From an uncultured Pseudomonadota bacterium (lineage in GTDB: Bacteria > Pseudomonadota > Gammaproteobacteria > Burkholderiales > SG8-39), in NCBI GenBank assembly GCA_903895005.1, contig CAITSH010000529.1, forward strand, positions 1 to 15,377: a stretch of 15,377 bases of DNA, in the 5' to 3' direction. Of this stretch, positions 6,581-13,429 are shown piece after piece. The notes beneath the pieces were generated by a model. That model did no database searches and was not told the origin of the DNA. It saw only the letters and a program-made list of their open reading frames with translations. Both the position numbers and the translations under genes were made by a program. Numbering within the stretch: the first letter of the stretch is position 1; each line of letters starts with the position of its first letter.

Positions 6581-7699
6581 TCACAACGATGCGCCCAGCG
6601 GACGCACAATCTTTGCTCCCGGCCAGACGGCAGCACCGGCGCGTTCGTATTGCGGCGGGTAGACCGGCTTGACGCCAAGCGACTCCGCAGCGTGCCAGCC
6701 CCAGCGCGGATTGTCGAGCATGGCGCGCCCGAGTGCGACCATGTCGGCCTGGCCGCTGGCGACAATCTGCTCGGCCTGCTGCGCCTGCGTGATCAGGCCG
6801 ACGCTGCGCGTGAGCATGCCGGTGCGTGCGCGCACTTCGGCGGCAAACGGCACCTGGTAGCCGGGGGAGACCTTGATCTGCTGTGTGCCGACCAGACCGC
6901 CGCTTGATACGCAGACGTAGTCGCAACCGAGCGCCTTGAGCGCCGTTGTAAATGCAACCGCATCCTCGAGGCCAAACCCGCCTTCGGCCCAATCGCTGGC
7001 GCTGATGCGCATGCCCAGCACGCGCGTATCGGGTATCGCCTTGCGCACGGCCTCGGCAACCTCCAAGGGGAAGCGCATGCGGCCCTGCGCATCGCGGCCA
7101 TAAGCGTCGGCGCGCTGGTTCGAAAGCGGGGACAAAAACTGATGCAGCAGGTAACCATGCGCCCCGTGCAGTTCGATGACGTCGAAACCGGCGCGCACCG
7201 CGCGCTCGGCCGCAGCAACAAAGCCCTGCTTGATGCGCTCAAGACCGGCGGCGTCCAGTTGTGCCGGCACCGGACTGGCGGCGTCAAACGGCAGCGGCGA
7301 AGGCCCAACAACCTGCCAGCCGCCCTCGGCCTGCGGCAGCGAACCGCGCCCGGCCCACGGCGGGCGGATCGAGCCCTTGCGTCCGGTATGTGTAAGTTGA
7401 ATGCCGGTGCGCGCACTGCCGTACTTGCGGCAAAACTCCACCACGCGCTTCATCGACTGCTCCTGTGCATCGCCATAAATGCCGGGGCAGTTGTGCGAGC
7501 CGCGCCCGATCGGCTCGACCGCCACCGATTCGGTCATGACCAGTCCCGCGCCCGAATACGACATCTGCCCGAGGTGCGCAATATGCCAGTCGGTAAAGGC
7601 GCCATCGACCGCGCTGTACTGCGCCATGGGCGAGACAACGATACGATTGGGCAGGGTCACCCCGCGCATGGTGATGGGGGAAAACAACGCACTGCTCAT
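6581..7699 (-). CDS. NADH:flavin oxidoreductase, Old Yellow Enzyme family (YqjM/XenA type)
   Basis: The 372-aa product is an FMN-dependent ene-reductase-type TIM barrel of the thermophilic-like OYE class. It opens SALFSPITMRGVTLPNRIVVSPM, has TDWHIAHLGQMSYSGAGLVMTE, and carries the substrate-anion pair in ELHGAHGYLLHQFLSP (His178, His181, with Tyr183). The C-terminal phosphate-binding region contains ADMVALGRAMLDNP. Position 26, normally the Cys that tunes FMN redox potential in YqjM-like enzymes, is Ala (PMAQYSA); Tyr28 is kept. Likely role: NAD(P)H-dependent reduction of an activated C=C in the cytoplasm. ATG 7699 is chosen over in-frame ATG 7762 because AGGAG stands 8 nt upstream and the family N-terminus begins here. 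It lies between the Asp-box gene and the isomerase gene on the same strand. Confidence 0.92.
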   Translation of the reverse strand: MSSALFSPITMRGVTLPNRIVVSPMAQYSAVDGAFTDWHIAHLGQMSYSGAGLVMTESVAVEPIGRGSHNCPGIYGDAQEQSMKRVVEFCRKYGSARTGIQLTHTGRKGSIRPPWAGRGSLPQAEGGWQVVGPSPLPFDAASPVPAQLDAAGLERIKQGFVAAAERAVRAGFDVIELHGAHGYLLHQFLSPLSNQRADAYGRDAQGRMRFPLEVAEAVRKAIPDTRVLGMRISASDWAEGGFGLEDAVAFTTALKALGCDYVCVSSGGLVGTQQIKVSPGYQVPFAAEVRARTGMLTRSVGLITQAQQAEQIVASGQADMVALGRAMLDNPRWGWHAAESLGVKPVYPPQYERAGAAVWPGAKIVRPLGASL

Positions 7700-7728
7700 T
7701 CTTCTACTCCTGCAAATCGGATTTTGAA

Positions 7729-7754
7729 TGGCACCGGCGGGAATGCCGGTGCCA
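7729..7754. promoter_or_regulatory. Intercistronic 10-bp perfect hairpin
   Basis: TGGCACCGGC (7729-7738) and GCCGGTGCCA (7745-7754) pair perfectly around a 6-nt loop, between the Asp-box gene stop and the flavin oxidoreductase start. On the transcribed minus strand the stem is followed by TTCAAAAT, not a run of U. A partial attenuator, an RNA processing or stability element, or a protein site are all possible. It could lower or uncouple expression of the two downstream enzymes. Confidence 0.55.
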
Positions 7755-7772
7755 GGCTTCACACTTGGAATT

Positions 7773-8831
7773 TCAAGCGCTGGCAGAGGCGATTTTTGAT
7801 GCCTTCACCATAGGGCGGGTGATGGCGTGTGCCGCCTGGCGCGCGCCGGCGGCAAGCGGCCGCCAGTGCAACGCGCGCAATTCACCGAACTCGTGCTCAA
7901 GGCGGATAAAGGACTCCCCGCCATCCTCGCTGCGAAACAACTGGCCGAGGTTGGTGCAGACAAAAATCAGCATCGGATCGGACGGGTGCGTCGCCACACA
8001 CCATGGCGTGCTGTTGAGCTCGCCCGGTAACACGATCTGCTCCCAGCTCCCGCCGAAATCGCGACTGCGCAACAAACGCCCGTCATTTCCCGGGGGGCCG
8101 TTGCCATTGGTTAGAAACACGATGGCCGGATTGTCCAGGCGCGGCACCACGGCGCGCGTATATTGCCAGGGCGAATCGAGCTCCTGGAACTGCCAGGTCT
8201 GGCCGCGATCGGTACTGCGATGCAGGCCACGGTTCGTGGTTGCGAACACCGTCGAGGACCCGTTTTCATTGCGCACGACGGCAATGCCGTGGACATCCCC
8301 CGAAACCAGTCCCTTGTCGAGCAGGGTCCAGGTGCGGCCGCGATCGGTGCTGCGGTATATGCCACCGATTTCAACCGTGGCCCAGACGGTGTCGGCGACG
8401 ACCGGATCAAACAGGATTTGCGTCACCCGCGTCGGTCCCATATTGGCCTCGGAGAACTGGCTGATGCCTGGTGCGTCGAGTTTTTCCCAGGTCTTGCCGG
8501 CGTCACCCGAGCGGTAAAACCCGGCCGGCCGCGTGCCCGCCAGCAATACCTCCGGATGCTCCGGATCCTGCACGATGGCCCAGACGTCCTGCATGGGCGA
8601 AGGCAAAGGCGTCCAGCGTGCCGGGGCCTCGTCCCATCGAAACACGCCCATGTCGGTACCGGCAAAAAGGTGACCCGGTGTCGCGACGTGGCTCGCAATG
8701 GACCATACACGCGCCTCAAGGTACATGCCCGAGTGACTGTTCGGATGCACCCAGGTTTCGCCGCGATCCTCGCTGAACCAAGCCGAGTGACCGGCCGTGC
8801 CGGCATAAACATGAATGGTTTGTGGTGTCAT
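7773..8831 (-). CDS. Asp-box (BNR/sialidase-like) beta-propeller protein
   Basis: The 352-aa product is built of repeats containing Asp boxes of the form S-x-D-x-G-x-x-W/F: FSEDRGETW, RSGDAGKTW, RSTDRGRTW, RSTDRGQTW, RSRDFGGSW and RSEDGGESF. Six boxes suggest a propeller of the VPS10/sialidase-like or WD40/YVTN class, with blades also marked by AGTDMGVF and ATTNRGLHRS. It has no signal peptide and no sialidase catalytic residues that I can identify, so a cytoplasmic binding or scaffold role, or an uncharacterised hydrolase or lyase, is possible. ATG 8831 lies about 25 nt from the predicted transcription start in copy B of the shared element. No Shine-Dalgarno is seen. It leads the minus-strand set with the flavin oxidoreductase and isomerase-like genes, separated from them by the 7729-7754 hairpin. 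Confidence 0.85.
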   Translation of the reverse strand: MTPQTIHVYAGTAGHSAWFSEDRGETWVHPNSHSGMYLEARVWSIASHVATPGHLFAGTDMGVFRWDEAPARWTPLPSPMQDVWAIVQDPEHPEVLLAGTRPAGFYRSGDAGKTWEKLDAPGISQFSEANMGPTRVTQILFDPVVADTVWATVEIGGIYRSTDRGRTWTLLDKGLVSGDVHGIAVVRNENGSSTVFATTNRGLHRSTDRGQTWQFQELDSPWQYTRAVVPRLDNPAIVFLTNGNGPPGNDGRLLRSRDFGGSWEQIVLPGELNSTPWCVATHPSDPMLIFVCTNLGQLFRSEDGGESFIRLEHEFGELRALHWRPLAAGARQAAHAITRPMVKASKIASASA

Positions 8832-8860
8832 GGCGCTGGCGGGAGGTTGTACAGAGCGTT

Positions 8861-8893
8861 AAATTATCCTACCATTTGAAAAAAACTGTCAAT
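8861..8893 (-). promoter_or_regulatory. Promoter of the Asp-box operon; shared 33-bp element, copy B
   Basis: On the minus strand TTGACA (8891-8886), an 18-nt spacer and GATAAT (8868-8863) form a strong sigma-70 promoter about 25 nt upstream of the Asp-box start. The 13-nt core TACCATTTGAAAA (+ strand) is identical to copy A at 5108-5140. The element lies between divergent genes, as copy A does; the plus-strand partner is a Bug receptor. A TAAAAT at 8895-8900 could be the -10 of the plus-strand promoter, but no clear -35 is visible. Confidence 0.65.
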
Positions 8894-8920
8894 TTAAAAT
8901 ATCCGCCCCGGAGGAATTCC

Positions 8921-9892
8921 ATGCGTCACCTGCTCAAGCCCGTTTTGATTTCGCTCGCCCTCCTGCTGCCGCTCGCGGGGGATGCGCTGGCGCAGGCGTT
9001 TCCGACAAAGCCGGTGCGCATCGTCATCGGTTTTCCGCCCGGCGGCGGCATCGACATCGTTGCGCGCATCATGGCGCCCAAGTTGTCCGAGGCGCTGGGG
9101 CAGCCGGTGATCGTCGAGAACAAGCCCGGCGCGGGCGGCGTGGTCGGCACCGACTTTGTCGCCAAGTCGGCTCCGGACGGTCACACCATATTCTTCGGCA
9201 CCACCGGCAACATCAGCATCAATCCGGCCTTTATCCCCAACCTGCCCTTCAACATGGATCGCGACCTCGCGCCATTGACGCAGGTATCGTCGGTCTCCTT
9301 CCTGCTCTACGTCAACCCGGCGCTCCCGGTTAAAAACCTCGGTGAGTTGATCGCGTATTCGAAAGCCAACCCGGGCAAGGTCAACTTTTACTCAAGCGGC
9401 AATGGCGGACTGCCGCATCTTGCAGGCGAGTTGCTCAACGCCGCGGCCGGCATCAAGACCGTGCATGTTCCCTACAAGGGCAGCGCGCCCGGACTGAACG
9501 ACCTTATCGGCGGGCAGGTGCAGTATGGTTTTGACGCGGTTGCCATCGGCCTGCCCCACGTAAAGAGCGGCCGGCTGCGCGCCATTGCCACCACCGGCCC
9601 GAAACGGCTTTCCATCCTGCCCGACGTGCCCGCGGCCAACGAATCACTGGCCGGCTTCGAGGCGGTAAACTGGTACGGCATGCTGGTGCCTGCAGGAACA
9701 CCGCGCGAGGTGATCGTCCGCCTGCAGCGCGAAATCGCCAAGGTCATGGAGATCCCGGACATCCGTGACAAGCTCATCGCCCAAGGCACCGACCCGGTCG
9801 GCAGTTCACCCGAGGAATTCGGCGCGTTCATGAAGTCCGAGGCTGCGAAATGGTCGCGCGTCATCAAGGGCGCGAATATCAAACCTGATTAA
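8921..9892 (+). CDS. Bug/TctC-family periplasmic substrate-binding receptor
   Basis: The 323-aa product is the third Bug receptor. Its Sec signal peptide (residues 1 to about 25, ending GDALAQ) is followed by FPTKPVRIVIGFPPGGGIDI, VIVENKPGAGGVVGTDFVAK, SAPDGHTIFFGTTGNISINP, HVPYKGSAPGLNDLIGGQV and LVPAGTPREVIVRLQ. ATG 8921 is fixed by GGAGG 6 nt upstream; the frame is open back to 8822 but that extension runs through the promoter element. It is divergent from the Asp-box/OYE/isomerase operon and shares its intergenic control region, so it probably imports the substrate handled by those enzymes (inference). It is the last gene of the catabolic block: composition changes right after its stop, and no permease genes follow. 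Confidence 0.93.
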   Translation: MRHLLKPVLISLALLLPLAGDALAQAFPTKPVRIVIGFPPGGGIDIVARIMAPKLSEALGQPVIVENKPGAGGVVGTDFVAKSAPDGHTIFFGTTGNISINPAFIPNLPFNMDRDLAPLTQVSSVSFLLYVNPALPVKNLGELIAYSKANPGKVNFYSSGNGGLPHLAGELLNAAAGIKTVHVPYKGSAPGLNDLIGGQVQYGFDAVAIGLPHVKSGRLRAIATTGPKRLSILPDVPAANESLAGFEAVNWYGMLVPAGTPREVIVRLQREIAKVMEIPDIRDKLIAQGTDPVGSSPEEFGAFMKSEAAKWSRVIKGANIKPD

Positions 9893-10196
9893 AAAAATGA
9901 CCGCTTTACACTAACTTGCTGCTTTTAAGTTCGCCCTCACTCGCCAAGACGTACCCAATCCCACCAGACGCAACGCCTTGCGATCATCACATTTGCCTGC
10001 CATACCCTACGTGCATGCGATGCTCTAAAAATGAGGGCAACGCAGGCCACAGCCAAGATCGCTATCCAGATTCCTTGGCTTGTAATGCGTTGGCTTCAAG
10101 CTCGCGTCGCCGAATGCACCGCGTCCAACTGCTGACATTACGACACGAGGCCTTGCCAAAAGCAGGCAACCTGAAACAACGAGAGAGGCTAGGAGC
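9893..10196. other. Gene-free boundary between catabolic block and low-GC segment
   Basis: This stretch holds no open frame with a credible start, no tRNA, and no hairpin plus T-tract terminator for the upstream Bug gene. Composition shifts here from GC-rich to nearly even. A small dyad TTGCC/GGCAA lies around 10153-10170, before the next gene. It probably marks the left junction of an acquired segment, but no duplicated end sequence was spotted. Confidence 0.4.
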
Positions 10197-10823
10197 ATGA
10201 CAAACACCATGGACCTTTTCACGTTTTGGGGCTCTTTCCCGCCAGACGCGACGATACATCCGCAAGACGAGGTTTTCTTTAAGTCCAACATCAAGCACGA
10301 CTTCAAGACGAGCCATCGGCCGCCAGGTCCCTGGGACGGGCCTCTTATGAAGGCCAAGGTCGTAATCTGTTATGCGAACCCCAAATACGACCCCGACGAC
10401 GCAGGCCGGCGAGAACTCATAACGAGACAGATGTCCGGCCGAGAGGATCTTCCCGATTGCTGGGACGATTGGTACACGCCGCGGATTAATGCGATCCTTC
10501 CAATCTCCAAACTACGAGATGTTGTGGCGATATTCAATATATGCCCGTATTCCTCCGAAAATATGGACGATAAGGAGGTTCGGCTCGCAGCCGGCCTGCC
10601 GAGCGTTTGGGCCGCACAAAAACATCTTCGTGAGGTCTTGATTCCGCGAGCAATCTCAGGAGAAATTTTTTTAGTGGTCGCACGCAAGCATCAGCTATGG
10701 GGCGTGATCGAGGGATGTGAGACCAAGACGTTCAAACTCACGAGGAACAGGGGCGGATATTTCCCAAGCCTCGGCCCCGAAATCGAAAACTGGCTCAGGG
10801 AGAAACACGGAATCCAAAGGTAG
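10197..10823 (+). CDS. Uncharacterised 208-aa protein (NP..D / PYSS / LPS motif family)
   Basis: I do not recognise a named family with confidence. Visible features in order: KVVICYANPKYDPDDAG (about residues 54-70), a WDDWYTPRINAILP stretch, FNICPYSSEN, then LPSVWAAQKHLREVLIPRAISGEIFLVVARKHQLWGV, and near the end TRNRGGYFPSLGPEIENW. From memory this order resembles a scattered group of bacterial proteins with YxNPG..D, PYHS, LPSxxY and R...W motifs, which have a vaguely uracil-DNA-glycosylase-like pattern; that link is unverified. There is no signal peptide or membrane segment. ATG 10197 has GAGAGG upstream; ATG 10209 is the alternative. Lower GC and a different codon style from the flanks mark it as accessory. 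The next gene is 354 bp downstream, so it is probably transcribed alone. Confidence 0.7.
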   Translation: MTNTMDLFTFWGSFPPDATIHPQDEVFFKSNIKHDFKTSHRPPGPWDGPLMKAKVVICYANPKYDPDDAGRRELITRQMSGREDLPDCWDDWYTPRINAILPISKLRDVVAIFNICPYSSENMDDKEVRLAAGLPSVWAAQKHLREVLIPRAISGEIFLVVARKHQLWGVIEGCETKTFKLTRNRGGYFPSLGPEIENWLREKHGIQR

Positions 10824-11177
10824 AAACGCCCTATCTATAGCTTTAGCAAACTGACATCGCTTAATCTCACGGGGACACAGCGATGCCGAAGAACAAGCAC
10901 ATTGTCAGTAATAAAGGATTTCGAGTGCTTTTCTGACCATGTAAGGGACCGCGCCGCTCGAGTCGGCTCTTTTCCCTGGCTCACTTGTTGAGCCTGTCCC
11001 TCTCGTATCCTACGCCCTGAGCTGAAGGACATGCCCCTGCGCGAAGCGATAAAAGGACGAGACATCTACTAAAGACGTTTGTTCAAATTCCACTGCGTCG
11101 AAAGTTTCCAACGGCATTCATCTAAGCGCAGCTCATTACGATGATAAGGCGGCCCGATCGCAAATCAAAGGAATCGA
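10824..11177. other. Gene-free spacer within the low-GC segment
   Basis: There is no convincing gene here. A short frame at 10883-10936 reads MPKNKHIVSNKG and then stops, recalling the start of small DUF2188-type proteins; it may be a relic. A 6-bp dyad GGCTCA/TGAGCC with a 5-nt loop lies at 10978-10994. The promoter for the downstream three-gene unit should be near the right end, but no hexamer pair is clear. Confidence 0.35.
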
Positions 11178-11663
11178 ATGGGTGAGTCAAAGACACTTCA
11201 CTGGACGGGTCGAGCAAGAGTAAGCGTGGCAGCAGCGCTACTGTTGCCGCCCCTGCTAATGTTTGTGCTGTGGTTGCTTGACCAAGTCGTTATTGACAAA
11301 AGCAACATCTGGATGCTTTGGGGCACGCTAATCGTAGCGACCGTCACAGCGACTTACCTGCTCTTCGCTATGGCCAAGCTCATCACTTGGGTTTGCGAAG
11401 GACTTTCTGCAACCGAACGCGTGTCGCTTGCTTTCGCGGCGCGCTGCATCTTTCGAATACTAATTCTGACGACTGTATTTTTCTCACTCACCCTTCTTCG
11501 GTACGAAATCTTTCCGATGCCCTTAATGTCCGTTGACTCATACTTGAAGCACGATCGATGGACGGGGGAAGTGACAGCCGAGCGTACGGATGAAATACGC
11601 ATTGGGCGAGGGAAGCGAGCAGTCTATTTATCCCGCCCCATCTACAGTATTGAGCACAATTAA
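11178..11663 (+). CDS. Small three-pass membrane protein, unknown function
   Basis: The 161-aa product has three predicted transmembrane helices at about residues 15-36 (AAALLLPPLLMFVLWLL), 44-68 (MLWGTLIVATVTATYLLFAM) and 90-108 (IFRILILTTVFFSLTLL). A soluble C-terminal tail of about 50 residues is rich in charged residues (DRWTGEVTAERTDEIRIGRG). ATG 11178 has AAAGGA about 6 nt upstream. I recognise no family. It is the first gene of a plus-strand unit, with 13 bp to the next gene and then 36 bp to the ADP-ribosylglycohydrolase, so the three are probably co-transcribed. It could anchor or sense for the other two (inference). Composition is lower in GC than in the catabolic block. Confidence 0.65.
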   Translation: MGESKTLHWTGRARVSVAAALLLPPLLMFVLWLLDQVVIDKSNIWMLWGTLIVATVTATYLLFAMAKLITWVCEGLSATERVSLAFAARCIFRILILTTVFFSLTLLRYEIFPMPLMSVDSYLKHDRWTGEVTAERTDEIRIGRGKRAVYLSRPIYSIEHN

Positions 11664-11676
11664 ACTTCGCGGGGCC

Positions 11677-12546
11677 ATGAGCAAAACGCAGCGCATTACG
11701 ATCGATTGGCTTATGCAAACCGGCTTAAGCGGGGATGAGCTATTACTCGAATGCTTATTGCGTAGAGGGTTCCTAGCCTTCCAGGATGAAGATGGCATAT
11801 GGCTCGGGACGGGAACTCATCTTGCTGATGTAGACGTATTGCGACTTGTCGATGGGCTTGAGTTGAAATCAATCCCTCGTCATCCGGATCGAATGGTAGC
11901 GGTCAGTTTTAGACTGTCAGGCAAATCGCAGATGCACGTTGCGAAAGATATTATTGCTTTACCCGAACATCACATCGCAGGGCGTAGCCGTTGGACGAGT
12001 TGTGGTATCGCGCCCTTCGTAAAAGGCTCATGGGTTCGTTATCGGGAAATGACTTGGGGAGCCAAATTGCCTGCCTGCCCCGCGAAGGTGCTGGGCGCGC
12101 CGCGCGTCGATGATGCGCTTGATTTGGGCGTTGCATTGCTCGTCAAAGTATTTCCGCTTGCGCGTATCGCTACGTCTTTTAGCTGTGACGGACACGGCGA
12201 ACAGCCAGCGACAATCTCTTTTCACTTTGAATGGGATTCGTACTGGGGTGAAGCCGTATTCAATACGCTATGTGAAAAAACGCCGCATAGTAGCTGGCGC
12301 TGGCGCGAAGGCGGCGGGAACTTACAAATTACGCCGCTAGTTGGATTTAGCGATTCAGGCGCGTTAGGCATGCTCAGCGATATCCAGCTCTTCGCCCGCA
12401 GATTGCTAAATCGCGCAGTTATCGAAAAATTGGGCGTCGCTCGAAGGAGAACATTGGATTGTTTCGGCGATTATCCGCCTGGCGTTGAACGCTTTGCCGA
12501 GGAGGCGAGGCGTCAACTAGCTCCAGAGTTTACTCAACACGCTTAA
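11677..12546 (+). CDS. Unknown 289-aa protein with SCDGHG motif
   Basis: I do not recognise this family. From ATG 11677 the N-terminal half has RITIDWLMQTGLSGDELLLE and RWTSCGIAPFVKGSWVRYRE. The centre carries SFSCDGHGEQPATISFHFEWDSYW (residues 168-191), the most distinctive stretch, with Cys170, Asp171 and His173 in a compact motif that could bind metal or be catalytic. The C-terminus has LSDIQLFARRLLNRAVIEKLG. No signal peptide or membrane segment is seen. ATG 11677, 13 bp after the membrane gene, is preferred; the Shine-Dalgarno is weak (GCGGGG), and the open frame reaches back to ATG 11590 inside that gene. Its position directly before the ADP-ribosylglycohydrolase suggests a functional pair, but I see no ADP-ribosyltransferase signature. 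Confidence 0.7.
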   Translation: MSKTQRITIDWLMQTGLSGDELLLECLLRRGFLAFQDEDGIWLGTGTHLADVDVLRLVDGLELKSIPRHPDRMVAVSFRLSGKSQMHVAKDIIALPEHHIAGRSRWTSCGIAPFVKGSWVRYREMTWGAKLPACPAKVLGAPRVDDALDLGVALLVKVFPLARIATSFSCDGHGEQPATISFHFEWDSYWGEAVFNTLCEKTPHSSWRWREGGGNLQITPLVGFSDSGALGMLSDIQLFARRLLNRAVIEKLGVARRRTLDCFGDYPPGVERFAEEARRQLAPEFTQHA

Positions 12547-12582
12547 CTTCTACCACACGATGCGTTGGAGAAAGGCAAGTCT

Positions 12583-13371
12583 ATGCTAGGTGCGATCATT
12601 GGAGATGTCGTCGGGTCTGTATATGAGTTCCGTAACTACCGCGCCAAGGATTTCAGTCCGTTCTTTCATCCCAAGGCGTGTTTTACCGATGACACCGTCT
12701 GCACAATCGCAATAGCAGATGCGCTTACAAGCGCTAAAGAGCCCGCCATCGTATTAAAGGAGTGGTGTCGTAAGTATTGGGACAACGGCGGTTGGGGCCA
12801 AAAGTTTTCAATGTGGATAGCCGGTGATGAAATGGAGCCCTACGGCAGTTTCGGCAATGGGGCGGCGATGCGGGTTTCTGCTGCTGGTTTGCTTGCTACG
12901 TCTCTGGATGAGGCTGTCAGGTTGTCTGATCGAGTCACTGAAATTACACACAATCACCCAGAAGGATTGAAAGGTGCGGCAGCCACGGCTGTAGCGATCT
13001 TTCTCGCCCGCAGTGGGTGTTCAGCGGACGTAATCCGATCAGAGATTGAGTCGCGATTTTTGTACGATCTATCTCTTGCTGTGGATGAAATACGCCCAAC
13101 GTATGTTCACAACGAAACATGCCAAAGATCAGTACCTCAGGCACTTATATGCGCACTCGAAGCGACTTCTTTTGAAGACGCGATTCGGAACGCAATATCT
13201 ATCGGGGGTGACAGCGACACCATCGGTGCCATTGCGGGCGGGGTGGCAGAGGCACGGTTTGGCATCCCGGACAAAATGGTCCCTATCGCCAGAACCTTTC
13301 TCCCGGAAGAGATGCGCATTGTTTTAGATCGCCTATATGCATTGGCGGTAGAGGTAGCCCCCCGCAGCTAG
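12583..13371 (+). CDS. ADP-ribosylglycohydrolase (DraG/ARH-type)
   Basis: The 262-aa product is an all-helical ADP-ribosyl hydrolase with its di-metal site intact: FTDDT (Thr35, Asp36, Asp37) near the N-terminus and GGDSDTIGAIAGGVAEA (Asp210, Asp212, Thr213) near the C-terminus. SFGNGAAMR at 89-97 and ITHNHPEGLKGA are also typical. The family removes ADP-ribose from proteins, nucleic acids or small molecules in the cytoplasm, reversing an ADP-ribosyltransferase. No transferase can be recognised beside it. ATG 12583 is chosen because MLGAIIGDVVGSVYEF is the standard N-terminus and AAAGG lies 7 nt upstream; an in-frame TTG at 12565 would add six residues. It is third in the tight plus-strand unit and probably the only catalytic member whose chemistry can be assigned. 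No clear terminator follows. Confidence 0.93.
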   Translation: MLGAIIGDVVGSVYEFRNYRAKDFSPFFHPKACFTDDTVCTIAIADALTSAKEPAIVLKEWCRKYWDNGGWGQKFSMWIAGDEMEPYGSFGNGAAMRVSAAGLLATSLDEAVRLSDRVTEITHNHPEGLKGAAATAVAIFLARSGCSADVIRSEIESRFLYDLSLAVDEIRPTYVHNETCQRSVPQALICALEATSFEDAIRNAISIGGDSDTIGAIAGGVAEARFGIPDKMVPIARTFLPEEMRIVLDRLYALAVEVAPRS

Positions 13372-13429
13372 ACAGTTTTTAGGAGTTTATACGTGGGCTG
13401 CTGGGCTATTTATTCGGTTTTTTATCTGC

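Noticed and set aside
9916..10200. Possible 94-aa gene between the third Bug gene and the 208-aa gene
   Set aside because: No Shine-Dalgarno, no ATG at the start of the frame, no recognisable motifs, and it runs into the next start codon.
10998..11007. CCCTCTCGTA, resembling the reverse complement of the 23S sarcin-ricin loop
   Set aside because: Only about ten bases match and the surrounding sequence shows no rRNA similarity.
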